Notes: generated by a model not told the origin, from the letters alone. 64,000 nt of DNA from Paenibacillus sp. FSL R10-2734 (GCF_037963865.1 NZ_CP150170.1:1178001-1242000), one strand, 5' to 3'. Shown: positions 49,040 through 58,104, counted from the stretch's first letter. Numbers and translations: made by a program.

Positions 49040-49524
49040 TCGCTGTAGGACAAGGATTTGATGTACATCAACTGGTTGAGGGAAGGCCTTGTATTATTGG
49101 GGGAGTAACGATTCCTTATGAAAAAGGATTGCTGGGACATTCCGATGCAGACGTACTACTGCACGCTGTTAGTGACGCCATTCTAGGCGCACTTGGACTT
49201 GGTGATATTGGCAGACATTTTCCGGACACAGATCCAGCGTTTAAGGACGCGGATAGCTTGAAGTTATTAGAACAAGTGTGGGCGCTTGCTAGCGAGCGTG
49301 GTTATAAGCTTGGAAATATCGATTCAACGATTATTGCCCAGAAACCTAAGATGGCACCATACATTCCTCAAATGACGGAGATTATCGCTCGTGCGCTTCA
49401 CGCGGACCCGTCCAAGGTGAACGTTAAAGCTACCACTACTGAGCAGCTTGGTTTTGCCGGTCGTGGTGAAGGAATTGCCGCACAATCTATTGTCTGTCTA
49501 CTCCAAGATGTGATATCATCTTGA
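49036..49524 (+). CDS. ispF: 2-C-methyl-D-erythritol 2,4-cyclodiphosphate synthase
   Basis: Fifth step of the MEP pathway, a zinc trimer. It shows GQGFDVHQL with the metal Asp/His, LLGHSDADVLLHAVSDA, FPDTDPAFKDADS, and KATTTEQLGFAGRGEGIA. 162 residues, the usual length. Starts inside the ispD stop. Confidence 0.97.
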   Translation: MIAVGQGFDVHQLVEGRPCIIGGVTIPYEKGLLGHSDADVLLHAVSDAILGALGLGDIGRHFPDTDPAFKDADSLKLLEQVWALASERGYKLGNIDSTIIAQKPKMAPYIPQMTEIIARALHADPSKVNVKATTTEQLGFAGRGEGIAAQSIVCLLQDVISS

Positions 49525-49576
49525 GATGGTCTAAGTAGTAAACTGAAGTTTAACCATATGAAGCGGAGGGAATATA

Positions 49577-51040
49577 ATGACGGATCAAGTCCGGGTGCGT
49601 TATGCACCGAGCCCTACGGGACATTTACATATAGGTAACGCCAGAACGGCGCTGTTTAACTATCTGTTCGCCCGTAATAAAGGCGGTAAATTCATTATCA
49701 GAATTGAAGATACAGACGTGAAGCGCAATGTCGCAGGCGGCGAAGAGAGTCAGCTTAAGTATTTAAAATGGCTGGGTATGGAATGGGATGAGAGCGTTGA
49801 TGTTGGCGGAGAGTACGGACCTTACCGCCAGACTGAACGTCTTGATCTTTATCGTGTATACTGGCAGGATTTGCTGGATAGAGGTCTAGCTTACCGCTGT
49901 TATTGCACAGAGGAAGAACTAGAAGCGGAACGTGAAGAACAGACCGCTCGTGGGGAAACCCCTCGTTATTCCGGCAAACACCGTGATCTGACAGAAGAGC
50001 AGCGCCTTGCTTTTGAAGCTGAGGGACGGGTAGCCAGCATTCGCTTCCGGGTACCAGAAGATCGTACGTATGCGTTCGATGATATCGTGAAGGGCAACAT
50101 TTCTTTTGACACGAAGGAAATGGGTGACTTTGTTATTGTGAAGAAGGATGGAATTCCTACTTACAACTTTGCAGTAGCTGTTGATGATCATCTGATGGCT
50201 ATAACCCATGTATTGCGTGGAGAAGATCATATTTCCAACACTCCGCGTCAGCTTATGATCTTTGAAGCACTCGGTTGGGAACCGCCTTTATTTGGTCACA
50301 TGACACTTATTGTTGGCGACAACCATAAGAAGCTCAGCAAACGGGATGAATCCGTAATTCAGTTTATCGAGCAGTATGATGAATTGGGTTATTTGCCTGA
50401 GGCTTTGGTTAATTTCATTTCTCTCCTAGGCTGGTCGCCAGAGGGTGAAGAAGAAATTTTCAGTAAAGAAGAACTTATTTCTATTTTTGATGCGGACCGT
50501 TTGTCCAAAAGCCCCGCTGTTTTTGATAAGAACAAGCTGGCCCATCTGAATAATCATTATATTAAGCATGCTGATCCTAAACGGATCTCTGCACTAGCTA
50601 TTCCACATCTGCAGAAGGCAGGAAGAATACCGGCCGAACTGACTGAAGAACAGCAAGCTTGGGCTGAAAGCCTTGTGGCACTGTATCAAGAGCAGATGAC
50701 CTCTGCTTCCGATATCGTGGAACTTTCTGAGCTATTTTTCCGCAGTCATTTGGAATTAGAAACGGAAGCTGCGCAGGTTCTGGCTGAAAGCCAAGTGCCT
50801 GAGGTCTTGTCTGCTTTCCTAGCTAAGGTTGAAGCCTGTCAGGATTTCAGCGCTAGCAACATGGCTGTTCTGATTAAAGAGGTGCAGAAGGAAACAGGGC
50901 ACAAAGGTAAAGCGCTCTTTATGCCAATACGTGTGGCTTTGACCGGACAAACGCACGGACGTGACCTTAATATAACGATTGCTTTGCTCGGCCAAAACCG
51001 AGTGATCGAACGTTTGAAATCACAAATTAAGGGAGCTTAG
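49577..51040 (+). CDS. gltX: Glutamyl-tRNA synthetase
   Basis: Class I synthetase charging tRNA-Glu, and in most Bacillales also tRNA-Gln for later amidation. The HIGH-type motif PSPTGHLHIGNARTALFNY and the KMSKS-type KLSKRDESV are present, as is RCYCTEEE in the zinc region. 487 residues. The ATG follows GCGGAGGG. Next comes the Cys T-box in front of cysE-cysS, as in Bacillus. Confidence 0.96.
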   Translation: MTDQVRVRYAPSPTGHLHIGNARTALFNYLFARNKGGKFIIRIEDTDVKRNVAGGEESQLKYLKWLGMEWDESVDVGGEYGPYRQTERLDLYRVYWQDLLDRGLAYRCYCTEEELEAEREEQTARGETPRYSGKHRDLTEEQRLAFEAEGRVASIRFRVPEDRTYAFDDIVKGNISFDTKEMGDFVIVKKDGIPTYNFAVAVDDHLMAITHVLRGEDHISNTPRQLMIFEALGWEPPLFGHMTLIVGDNHKKLSKRDESVIQFIEQYDELGYLPEALVNFISLLGWSPEGEEEIFSKEELISIFDADRLSKSPAVFDKNKLAHLNNHYIKHADPKRISALAIPHLQKAGRIPAELTEEQQAWAESLVALYQEQMTSASDIVELSELFFRSHLELETEAAQVLAESQVPEVLSAFLAKVEACQDFSASNMAVLIKEVQKETGHKGKALFMPIRVALTGQTHGRDLNITIALLGQNRVIERLKSQIKGA

Positions 51041-51066
51041 TGTAGGAATACTTGCAACTAAGCCTC

Positions 51067-51096
51067 TTGTCAGTCCCTTAGCTTTTGCGCTAAGAT
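51067..51096 (+). promoter_or_regulatory. Promoter for the T-box/cysE-cysS unit
   Basis: TTGTCA (51067-51072), 18-nt spacer, TAAGAT (51091-51096), just upstream of the T-box leader. Confidence 0.5.
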
Positions 51097-51102
51097 ATAA
51101 CC

Positions 51103-51412
51103 ATACGATAATAGCTGTGATCAGGAGAAGTACGTCCATTAAAGACAATTGCCAGAGAGAATAACCGAGAAAGGGACACCCTTTCGGGCTGGGAGTTATT
51201 CATTTGTCCGGGGCAGAACATGCGCCTGTGAGCTGCACGGTTGAACGATCCTTACGGCTCGTTAGATCGCGCCGGGTACATCGCCGTTAATGATGCCAAG
51301 TGGAACGAAGGAACTCTGCCAGTTGTAACAACAGCAGTCCGTTTGATTCGTTCAAGCAGAGTGGAACCGCGGTTAAACGTCTCTGCAGCTTTATGCTGCA
51401 GGGGCTTTTTTT
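51103..51412 (+). promoter_or_regulatory. T-box riboswitch, cysteine-specific
   Basis: A leader that reads uncharged tRNA-Cys. The AGTA of the stem I S-turn is near 51129. The specifier TGC (Cys) lies at 51234-51236 in GAGCTGCACGG. The T-box AGAGTGGAACCGCGG is at 51358-51372. The antiterminator helix GCAGAG (51356-51361)/CTCTGC (51381-51386) excludes the terminator helix 51379-51389/51395-51405. The start coordinate is inferred from the promoter. Confidence 0.9.
51379..51412 (+). terminator. T-box attenuator terminator
   Basis: GTCTCTGCAGC (51379-51389) pairs with GCTGCAGGGGC (51395-51405) using wobbles, then TTTTTTT. It forms when tRNA-Cys is charged. Confidence 0.9.
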
Positions 51413-51583
51413 GTTGCCGAAGGCGTTTATGCTTGGGAGAGACAGCTACATTATCTTTTCTTATATAACAAACCAAGCAAACACCCACAGCATATGTATG
51501 ATAAGAATGATGGGCCTGGAGACAATACCTTCCTTGTGGACCTGTAAACAGGAGATAGGGAAGTTAAGAAGAGAGGAACCGTG

Positions 51584-52276
51584 ATGTTTAAGCATATCAA
51601 GTCGGACATTCGGGCGGTATTTGATAACGATCCCGCTGCCCGTAGCTGGTTCGAGGTTGTCTTCACATACGCAGGCTTGCACGCCATTTGGGGTCATCGG
51701 ATTGCCCATTCTTTTTTCAAACGGCGCTGGTATACAATGGCCCGTATGGTTTCACAGTTTAGTAGATTTATGACCGGTGTCGAGATCCATCCTGGAGCGG
51801 TCATTGGAAATAGGCTATTTATCGACCATGGTATGGGGATTGTTATTGGAGAAACCTGTGAAATCGGTGATGATGTTATTATCTATCAAGGCGTTACACT
51901 TGGGGGAACAGGGAAAGAAAAAGGTAAGCGCCATCCCACAGTTGGCAACAATGTAGTTATTGGTTCTGGTGCGAAGGTATTAGGATCGTTTCGTATCGGC
52001 GACAATTCAAATATAGGCTCTAATGCGGTTGTGTTACGTGAGGTTCCGAATAACAGTACGGTAGTTGGAAATCCGGGCCGTGTAGTAAAACGTAACGGTG
52101 AACGTGTATCCGATCGCTTGGATCATACCAAGATGCCAGACCCGCTTGTGGATTCACTTCGCTTTCTGCAGAAAGAAATCGAAGAGATCAGAGAGAGGCT
52201 TGGCGAAGAAGATAAGCAAAAGACCGCACAACGGCTGGTCGAGACTCAGCAGTATATTGGTGACTACGAAATTTAA
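51584..52276 (+). CDS. cysE: Serine O-acetyltransferase
   Basis: First step of cysteine synthesis (serine + acetyl-CoA). It is a left-handed beta-helix protein: GVEIHPGAVIGNRLFIDHGMG, IGDDVIIYQGVTLGGTGKEKGKRHP, IGSNAVVLREVPNNSTVVGNPGRVV. 230 residues from ATG 51584, which has better spacing to GAGAGG than the in-frame GTG at 51581. The C-terminal 45 residues are an extra charged helix. Controlled by the upstream T-box. Confidence 0.96.
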   Translation: MFKHIKSDIRAVFDNDPAARSWFEVVFTYAGLHAIWGHRIAHSFFKRRWYTMARMVSQFSRFMTGVEIHPGAVIGNRLFIDHGMGIVIGETCEIGDDVIIYQGVTLGGTGKEKGKRHPTVGNNVVIGSGAKVLGSFRIGDNSNIGSNAVVLREVPNNSTVVGNPGRVVKRNGERVSDRLDHTKMPDPLVDSLRFLQKEIEEIRERLGEEDKQKTAQRLVETQQYIGDYEI

Positions 52277-52325
52277 GTATATCCGGGTCTTAAGGAATCG
52301 GGACAACAGAAAGGGTTGGAATAGG

Positions 52326-53735
52326 ATGGCTTTACAAATTTACAACACAATGACACGCAGCAAGGAGCAGTTTGTGCCCCAGGAGTCGGGCAAAGTGAAA
52401 ATGTATGTATGTGGTCCAACCGTTTATGGATATATGCATATCGGAAATGCTAGACCTATTATTGTCTTTGATATGGTCCGGAATTATTTGGAGCAACTCG
52501 GCAATGAGGTACGGTATGTTACGAACTTCACGGATGTAGATGATAAACTGATACGCAAAGCAGAGGAAATGAAAACTTCAGTAGCAGAGGTTGCGGAGAT
52601 TTTCATTGAGGCCTATCGTGAGGATCTCGAAGGGCTTGGAGTGAAACCGGCGACATTGAATCCGCGAGTAACAGAAAGTATGGATCTGATCATTGAATTC
52701 ATTAAAGACCTTGAGGAAAAAGGGTACGCATATGAGAGCGGTGGTGATGTATTCTATCGCACTTCAAAATTTGAAGACTATGGTAAGTTGTCTCGTCAGA
52801 ATCTAGATGAATTGCAATTTGGTATTCGCGTGGAGGTTGATTCACGTAAAGAGAAACCTGAGGATTTTGTACTGTGGAAAGCAGCGAAGCCAGGAGAAGT
52901 GCATTGGCAGAGCCCTTGGGGGGATGGACGCCCGGGTTGGCATATTGAATGCTCAGCCATGGCAAGAGAATTCTTGGGAGACACGATGGACATCCATGGT
53001 GGCGGACAGGATTTGCAGTTCCCGCATCATGAATGCGAATGCGCTCAGACAGAAGCTCTGACAGGTAAGCCGCTCTCTAATTACTGGATGCATAATGGAT
53101 TTATCAACATCGGTGATGAGAAAATGTCAAAATCACTCGGCAACGGTTGGCTTGTAAAAGATATTCGTAAGCAATTTAAAGCGGGAACCATTCGTTATTT
53201 CATGCTATCGACACATTACCGTAATCCGTTGAACTTCTCGGTGGATTCGATGACTTCAGCCGAGAAGAGTGCAGAACGGATCTCCCTTGCAGAGAGTAAC
53301 GTTAAGTACCGTCTTGAACTTGCTGCAGATACTTCTCAAGGTGAGGTTAGCTTAGAGATTAATGATAAGTTGTCTGCAATTGTGGCCAATTTCCATGCTA
53401 AAATGCAGGATGACTTTAATACTCCTGATGCGATCACCGCTATGTTCGATTGGGTGAGCCTGGCAAACCATACGCTTGCGAATAACGATGTAGCCCCTGC
53501 TAATTTCGCTGCGCTGCTGCAAGCTTTTGGCGAAATGAATGCTGTGCTGCGTTTGACACCTGAGCTTGAAGAAGAAGAGATAGCGAGTGAAGAGGTTGAA
53601 CGTTTGATCGCGGAGCGGGTTGAAGCGCGTAAGAATAAAAACTGGAGCCGGTCCGATGAGATTCGTGATGAATTAGGTCGCTTGGGCATATTGCTAGAAG
53701 ATACTCCGCAAGGAATGCGGTGGCGTCGTAAATGA
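52326..53735 (+). CDS. cysS: Cysteinyl-tRNA synthetase
   Basis: Charges tRNA-Cys. HIGH motif GYMHIGNARP, zinc ligands (C-x-GPTVYG, WHIECSAMA, HHECECAQ) and KMSKSLGNG are present. I chose ATG 52326, giving 469 residues; the open frame runs back to 52098 but that part only shadows cysE. The stop overlaps mrnC (ATGA). It is in the same T-box-controlled unit as cysE, so charging and supply of cysteine respond together. Confidence 0.97.
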   Translation: MALQIYNTMTRSKEQFVPQESGKVKMYVCGPTVYGYMHIGNARPIIVFDMVRNYLEQLGNEVRYVTNFTDVDDKLIRKAEEMKTSVAEVAEIFIEAYREDLEGLGVKPATLNPRVTESMDLIIEFIKDLEEKGYAYESGGDVFYRTSKFEDYGKLSRQNLDELQFGIRVEVDSRKEKPEDFVLWKAAKPGEVHWQSPWGDGRPGWHIECSAMAREFLGDTMDIHGGGQDLQFPHHECECAQTEALTGKPLSNYWMHNGFINIGDEKMSKSLGNGWLVKDIRKQFKAGTIRYFMLSTHYRNPLNFSVDSMTSAEKSAERISLAESNVKYRLELAADTSQGEVSLEINDKLSAIVANFHAKMQDDFNTPDAITAMFDWVSLANHTLANNDVAPANFAALLQAFGEMNAVLRLTPELEEEEIASEEVERLIAERVEARKNKNWSRSDEIRDELGRLGILLEDTPQGMRWRRK

Positions 53736-54166
53736 GCGAAGAACGCAAGTTTGATAACGGATGGTTTCCCTACGAGCCTTCCAAACCTGCGCGACTCCTC
53801 TCACCAATCGTGCTTGCCTATGTAGGAGATGCTATTTATGAGGTGTCAGTTCGCCAGTATTTAGTATCTCTTCCGAATTTGCGCCCAAACCACTTGCATC
53901 GCTCTGCAACAGGACTTGTATCCGCTAAGGCGCAGAGTGCAATTCTGGGGTTTTTGGAGCCAAGTCTCACAGATGAGGAAAAGGATGTCGCCCGTCAGGG
54001 GAGAAATGCGAAATCGGGAAGTATTCCTAAGAATGCGGATGTGCTTGAATACCGTCATGCAACTGCTTTTGAGTGCCTGATTGGTTACTTATACTACACA
54101 GGCCAACAGGAGAGAATACAAGAAATTGTGCAGAGTGGTATACAGTTTATGTTGAATCAGCAGTGA
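53732..54166 (+). CDS. mrnC: Mini-ribonuclease III
   Basis: Processes 23S rRNA ends. It is an RNase III catalytic domain without a dsRNA-binding domain: LLSPIVLAYVGDAIYEVSVRQ holds the acidic metal ligands, and RQGRNAKSGSIPKNADVLEYRHATAFE the rest of the active site. 144 residues, normal. The start overlaps the cysS stop. Confidence 0.95.
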   Translation: MSEERKFDNGWFPYEPSKPARLLSPIVLAYVGDAIYEVSVRQYLVSLPNLRPNHLHRSATGLVSAKAQSAILGFLEPSLTDEEKDVARQGRNAKSGSIPKNADVLEYRHATAFECLIGYLYYTGQQERIQEIVQSGIQFMLNQQ

Positions 54167-54203
54167 TAAGGCTTTTGTGAAATAGAGAATAGGAGAAGTG
54201 AAC

Positions 54204-54968
54204 ATGGAAGAAGATTTGAAGACAGAAGAAGAAATATTGGCTGGGAAACATTCAGTGCTTGAGGCGCTTCGTGCGGGTCGTACATTAAATAAAATATGGA
54301 TTGCAGAAACAGCTCAGAAGCATCTGACAGCACCAATCGTCGCTGAAGCACGCAAAGCGGGGATTGTCATTCAACATGTGGACAAGCGTAAGCTGGATCA
54401 ACTAGCTCCAGGGGTTCAGCATCAGGGGGTAGTTGCTCAAGCGGCACCTTTTGCTTATGTTGAGGTAGACGATCTACTGGCTGTAGCAGAAGCTAAAGGA
54501 GAACCTGCATTCCTGATTTTGCTGGATGAGATCGAAGATCCACATAACCTGGGATCCATTCTGCGGACAGCAGATTGTACTGGAGTGCATGGAGTAATCG
54601 TACCTAAACGTCGTTCGGCTCAGATTACTGCTACCGTCTCCAAAACATCGGCGGGTGCCGTGGAATATGTTCCGGTTGCACGGGTCACTAACCTGGGTCA
54701 GACCATTGATCGTCTGAAAGAGCAGGGAGTCTGGGTAGTAGGTACGGATGTGGATACAGATCAGAATCTGTTTGGATCTAACATTTTCACAGGACCGGTA
54801 GCTGTTGTAATCGGTAATGAGAATAAAGGGATGGGACGTCTGATTCGTGAAAAATGTGATGTATTACTCAAGCTGCCGATGGCCGGAAAGATCAATTCAT
54901 TAAATGCCTCTGTCGCCGCAGGAGTCATTATGTATGAAGTGGTACGCCTTCGGCAACAGCAGGGATAA
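54204..54968 (+). CDS. rlmB: 23S rRNA (guanosine-2'-O)-methyltransferase RlmB (TrmH/SpoU family)
   Basis: Methylates a guanosine in the 23S peptidyl-transferase region. N-terminal substrate-binding part (LAGKHSVLEALRAG) and SPOUT domain with LLDEIEDPHNLGSILRTAD, VIGNENKGMGRL and LNASVAAGVIMYE, which forms the knot. 254 residues from ATG 54204, 7 nt after AGGAGA; the GTG at 54198 overlaps that site. It lies just after mrnC, and both act on 23S rRNA. Confidence 0.95.
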   Translation: MEEDLKTEEEILAGKHSVLEALRAGRTLNKIWIAETAQKHLTAPIVAEARKAGIVIQHVDKRKLDQLAPGVQHQGVVAQAAPFAYVEVDDLLAVAEAKGEPAFLILLDEIEDPHNLGSILRTADCTGVHGVIVPKRRSAQITATVSKTSAGAVEYVPVARVTNLGQTIDRLKEQGVWVVGTDVDTDQNLFGSNIFTGPVAVVIGNENKGMGRLIREKCDVLLKLPMAGKINSLNASVAAGVIMYEVVRLRQQQG

Positions 54969-54970
54969 CT

Positions 54971-55492
54971 ATGGCCGACTGGCGCGATGTGCTGCTTGTG
55001 GACGGATATAATATGATCGGTGGCTGGCCGGAACTTGCGGCATTGTCCCAGATTGGTATGCAGGAAGCACGCGACCGCTTGATGGATTTGCTGGCTGATT
55101 ACCAGGCTTACTCAGGACGACGAGTTATTGCTGTCTTTGATGCATACCGCGTTCCAGGATTGGGACGGTCATTTGTCCAGGGCAAAGTCCAGGTGTTTTT
55201 CACGAAGGAAAAAGAAACCGCAGATGAATGCATCGAGCGCCTAGTTGGGGAATTTAGCAACCGGCGCCGGCAGATCTATGTTGCAACTAGTGACTTTGTG
55301 GAGCAGCATATTATTTTTGCCCAAGGTGCATTGCGGATTTCTGCAAGAGAACTGCATTTAGAAATTGTAGAGAATCAGAAACAAGTGAAAAAGGCTATCG
55401 AACCAGGGAGTATCAGTTCTACACGGCATTCTTTGGGAGACAAACTGCCTCCTGATGTGCGGAGTAAACTGGAAAATTGGCGTAGGCAGTGA
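54971..55492 (+). CDS. rae1: NYN-domain endoribonuclease Rae1 (YacP)
   Basis: A small PIN-like nuclease that cleaves mRNA in the ribosomal A site in B. subtilis. LLVDGYNMIGGWPEL holds the first conserved Asp; RVIAVFDAYRVPG and QIYVATSDFVEQHI the others. 173 residues. The ATG follows the rlmB stop by 2 nt, so translation is likely coupled. Confidence 0.93.
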   Translation: MADWRDVLLVDGYNMIGGWPELAALSQIGMQEARDRLMDLLADYQAYSGRRVIAVFDAYRVPGLGRSFVQGKVQVFFTKEKETADECIERLVGEFSNRRRQIYVATSDFVEQHIIFAQGALRISARELHLEIVENQKQVKKAIEPGSISSTRHSLGDKLPPDVRSKLENWRRQ

Positions 55493-55563
55493 CAAGTGGG
55501 AAGATTTAGGTAATATTTTTATTCCATTTTATGCTATTCTAGATTGTTTTTGGACAAATCCGG

Positions 55564-55593
55564 TTGACGGTGTAAGGTAACATAATATATACT
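55564..55593 (+). promoter_or_regulatory. Candidate sigH promoter
   Basis: TTGACG (55564-55569), 18-nt spacer, TATACT (55588-55593). TATATA at 55586 gives a 16-nt alternative. Confidence 0.55.
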
Positions 55594-55650
55594 GATCCTA
55601 TATTTCGCGAAGTAACGATGTGTCTTGCGTTGCAGCCGGGGGGATTCTTG

Positions 55651-56295
55651 GTGAGTGTCGACCTCAAGGAAATAATGCTATCTGAGTATGATTTCATAAG
55701 TGATGAAGAGATTGTCGAGGCTTTCCGTGGTGGCGACAGTGGCGCATTGGAACACTTAATTAATAAATACCGTAATTTTGTACGTGCTAAGGCCCGCTCT
55801 TATTTTTTGATCGGGGCAGACCGTGAAGATATTGTACAAGAAGGAATGATTGGTCTATATAAGGCTATTCGTGACTTTAAAGGTGACAAGCTCTCTTCAT
55901 TCAAGGCTTTTGCTGAGCTCTGCATTACACGTCAGATTATAACCGCTATAAAGACGGCCACTCGTCAGAAGCATATTCCACTCAATTCTTATGTTTCTTT
56001 GGACAAGCCCATTTATGATGAAGATTCCGACCGGACGCTTATGGATGTCATTTGTGGAACTCAGGTTCTTGATCCAGAAGAGCTAATTATCAATCAAGAA
56101 GAATTCATTGGACTTGAAGATAAGATGGCGGAGATTTTAAGTGACCTAGAGCGTAAGGTTCTAATGTTATATTTAGACGGACGGTCCTATCAGGAAATTG
56201 CTGAAGACCTAAAACGGCATGTGAAGTCTATTGACAACGCTTTACAACGAGTGAAGCGGAAATTAGAAAGATATCTAGAAGTGCGTGACAATTAA
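55651..56295 (+). CDS. sigH: RNA polymerase sigma-H factor
   Basis: Sigma-70 family factor for the transition to stationary phase, sporulation and competence. Region 2 (ADREDIVQEGMIGLYKAIRDF) binds the -10 box and core enzyme; region 4 (LDGRSYQEIAEDLKRHVKSIDNALQR) holds the helix-turn-helix. From GTG 55651, 7 nt after GGGGGGAT, it has 214 residues, close to the B. subtilis length. The frame runs back to 55618, which lacks a site. Its own promoter lies at about 55564. Confidence 0.95.
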   Translation: MSVDLKEIMLSEYDFISDEEIVEAFRGGDSGALEHLINKYRNFVRAKARSYFLIGADREDIVQEGMIGLYKAIRDFKGDKLSSFKAFAELCITRQIITAIKTATRQKHIPLNSYVSLDKPIYDEDSDRTLMDVICGTQVLDPEELIINQEEFIGLEDKMAEILSDLERKVLMLYLDGRSYQEIAEDLKRHVKSIDNALQRVKRKLERYLEVRDN

Positions 56296-56310
56296 TGATA
56301 TAATGTAGAC

Positions 56311-56340
56311 AAGAGGGCTCGTACATCGAGTTCTTTTTTT
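56311..56340 (+). terminator. Terminator after sigH
   Basis: AAGAGGGCTCG (56311-56321) pairs with CGAGTTCTTTT (56327-56337) through G-U wobbles and runs into T residues. Confidence 0.6.
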
Positions 56341-56562
56341 TAGTCTCATGAAATTGCTCAGGTAGAATTTAGAGCTAACACCATAAATTCCTATTTGAGT
56401 CGATTTTAGTTGTTGCCGTTGAGGGTAGGTTTATACACAGTCGGAATACCCCATAATGATAAGGAAGACAGCGAAGTGTGAGGAAGAGATAGACCCAAAG
56501 ACAGGGTACGGCCATATGACTATAACACCCGAAATTACCCAGTGCAGAACGGAATTCTTTCG
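56341..56562. other. Non-coding stretch between sigH and the rpmG promoter
   Basis: No gene, tRNA or clear structure is visible. Minus-strand open frames here have no ribosome site or family resemblance. Confidence 0.4.
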
Positions 56563-56592
56563 TTGACACAGACCTTGACGTTATGCTAAAGT
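56563..56592 (+). promoter_or_regulatory. Promoter of rpmG-secE-nusG
   Basis: TTGACA (56563-56568), 18-nt spacer, TAAAGT (56587-56592), with an extended -10 (TATGC) before it. Confidence 0.65.
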
Positions 56593-56638
56593 GTTTTAGG
56601 TAGGCCTAAATTCGCGGCTTTTTTTAGGATCAATATTT

Positions 56639-56669
56639 ACGTCTTCTAATTATATAGTTAGAAGGACGT
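56639..56669 (+). promoter_or_regulatory. Leader hairpin directly before the rpmG ribosome site
   Basis: ACGTCTTCTAA (56639-56649) pairs with TTAGAAGGACGT (56658-56669) with one bulge. The stem ends 3 nt before the GGGAGGTG ribosome site, so it could influence translation of L33. Confidence 0.5.
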
Positions 56670-56686
56670 CTCGGGAGGTGCACATC

Positions 56687-56836
56687 ATGCGGGTAATTAT
56701 CACTTTGGCTTGTACAAGTTGCAAACAAAGAAACTATGCGACTACCAAAAACAAGCGAAATCACCCCGACCGCATGGAGATGAAGAAATTTTGCAAGTAT
56801 TGTAACTCGCAAACTCCTCATCGCGAAACCAGATAG
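56687..56836 (+). CDS. rpmG: Ribosomal protein L33 (zinc-binding type)
   Basis: 49 residues, starting MRVIITLACTSCKQRNY and ending HRETR. The zinc-binding pairs are C9/C12 and C36/C39, so this is the C+ paralogue, which matters under zinc limitation. The ATG follows GGGAGGTG. It precedes secE-nusG, as in Bacillus. Confidence 0.95.
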   Translation: MRVIITLACTSCKQRNYATTKNKRNHPDRMEMKKFCKYCNSQTPHRETR

Positions 56837-56856
56837 TCTGTGGAGGTGTAGTCGGC

Positions 56857-57048
56857 ATGAAACGTAGTTTCAAGTCTATGTTTTCCTTTTTCACTGAGAG
56901 CTGGAGTGAACTCAAAAAAGTTCGCTGGCCAAGTCGTAAAGAATTGACCAACTATACATTGATCGTTCTCGGTACAATTGTAGTTGTCGCTATTTACTTC
57001 TGGGTTCTGGACATCGGTATTTCCGCTGTGATTGAAGCGATTATTTAG
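56857..57048 (+). CDS. secE: Preprotein translocase subunit SecE
   Basis: 63 residues, the short Gram-positive form. The cytoplasmic amphipathic helix contains SELKKVRWPSRKELTNYT and one membrane helix follows (LIVLGTIVVVAIYFWVL). It stabilises SecY. The ATG follows GTGGAGGTG. Confidence 0.96.
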   Translation: MKRSFKSMFSFFTESWSELKKVRWPSRKELTNYTLIVLGTIVVVAIYFWVLDIGISAVIEAII

Positions 57049-57069
57049 AGAGGTCCCAGGTGGCTTGAT

Positions 57070-57603
57070 ATGGAAAAAAGATGGTATGTCGTTCATACCT
57101 ATTCTGGGTATGAGAATAAGGTCAAAGCCAATTTGGAGAAGCGCGTTGAGTCCATGGGCATGGAAGACAAAATATTCCGCGTTCTTGTTCCTATGGAAGA
57201 AGAAATCGTAAACAAAGACGGTAAGAAAAAAACCGTTATGCGTAAAGTTTACCCGGGTTATGTTTTGGTGGAAATGGTTCAGACTGATGATTCCTGGTAT
57301 GTTGTCCGCAATACTCCGGGCGTTACTGGATTTGTTGGTTCGACAGGCTCAGGGTCTAAACCAACAGCTTTGCTTCCGGAAGAGGTAGAACAAATTCTGA
57401 AGCATATGGGCATGGTTGAACCTAAAGCGAAGATTGATTTCGAAATCAAGGAATCCGTACGTATTATGGTTGGTCCGTTTGCGAATTTTGTGGGTTCCGT
57501 GGAAGAAATTTTGGCTGACAAGAGCAAGATCAAAGTGCATGTGAACATGTTTGGACGGGAAACCCCGCTAGAGTTGGATTTCACTCAAGTGGAGAAAATA
57601 TAA
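57070..57603 (+). CDS. nusG: Transcription elongation factor NusG
   Basis: 177 residues. NGN domain (WYVVHTYSGYENKVKANLEKR, PGYVLVEMV, VRNTPGVTGFVG) and C-terminal KOW domain (VRIMVGPFANFVGSVEEI). It affects RNA polymerase pausing and links to the ribosome. Lies after secE in the conserved order. Confidence 0.97.
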   Translation: MEKRWYVVHTYSGYENKVKANLEKRVESMGMEDKIFRVLVPMEEEIVNKDGKKKTVMRKVYPGYVLVEMVQTDDSWYVVRNTPGVTGFVGSTGSGSKPTALLPEEVEQILKHMGMVEPKAKIDFEIKESVRIMVGPFANFVGSVEEILADKSKIKVHVNMFGRETPLELDFTQVEKI

Positions 57604-57678
57604 CATAAGCTAAGGGTTTCTTGTGGGAGAGCGCTAATGGCGTTCGAAGACCACTATTTTTGCAAGGAGGTGTCACTC

Positions 57679-58104
57679 ATGGCTAAAAAAGTTATTAAAA
57701 TGGTGAAACTGCAGATTCCTGCAGGGAAAGCGAATCCAGCGCCTCCAGTAGGTCCGGCGTTAGGTCAAGCAGGTGTCAACATCATGGCATTCTGTAAGGA
57801 ATTTAATGCTCGTACTGCCGACCAGGCTGGCTTGATCATTCCGGTTGAAATTACAGTATTTGAAGACCGTTCCTTTACGTTCATCACTAAAACTCCTCCG
57901 GCTGCTGTTCTGCTTCGCATCGCTGCTAAAGTAGAAAAAGGATCCGGCGAACCAAACAAGAAAAAAGTAGCAAAACTCGGCCGCGCTGCGGTTCGTGAAA
58001 TTGCTGAAACAAAAATGCCCGACCTTAACGCTGCAACTGTAGAAGCTGCAATGCGTATGGTTGAAGGTACTGCTCGCAGTATGGGTATCACAATCGAAGA
58101 CTAG
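57679..58104 (+). CDS. rplK: Ribosomal protein L11
   Basis: 141 residues from ATG 57679 after AAGGAGGTG; the frame extends upstream without a site. KLQIPAGKANPAPPVGPALG is the classic N-terminus, and the C-terminal domain (KKVAKLGRAAVREIAETKMPD) binds the GTPase-centre rRNA. Confidence 0.98.
   Translation: MAKKVIKMVKLQIPAGKANPAPPVGPALGQAGVNIMAFCKEFNARTADQAGLIIPVEITVFEDRSFTFITKTPPAAVLLRIAAKVEKGSGEPNKKKVAKLGRAAVREIAETKMPDLNAATVEAAMRMVEGTARSMGITIED

Noticed and set aside
52098..52325. N-terminal extension of cysS
   Set aside because: It lies in another frame of cysE and the stretch before it; family alignment starts at ATG 52326.
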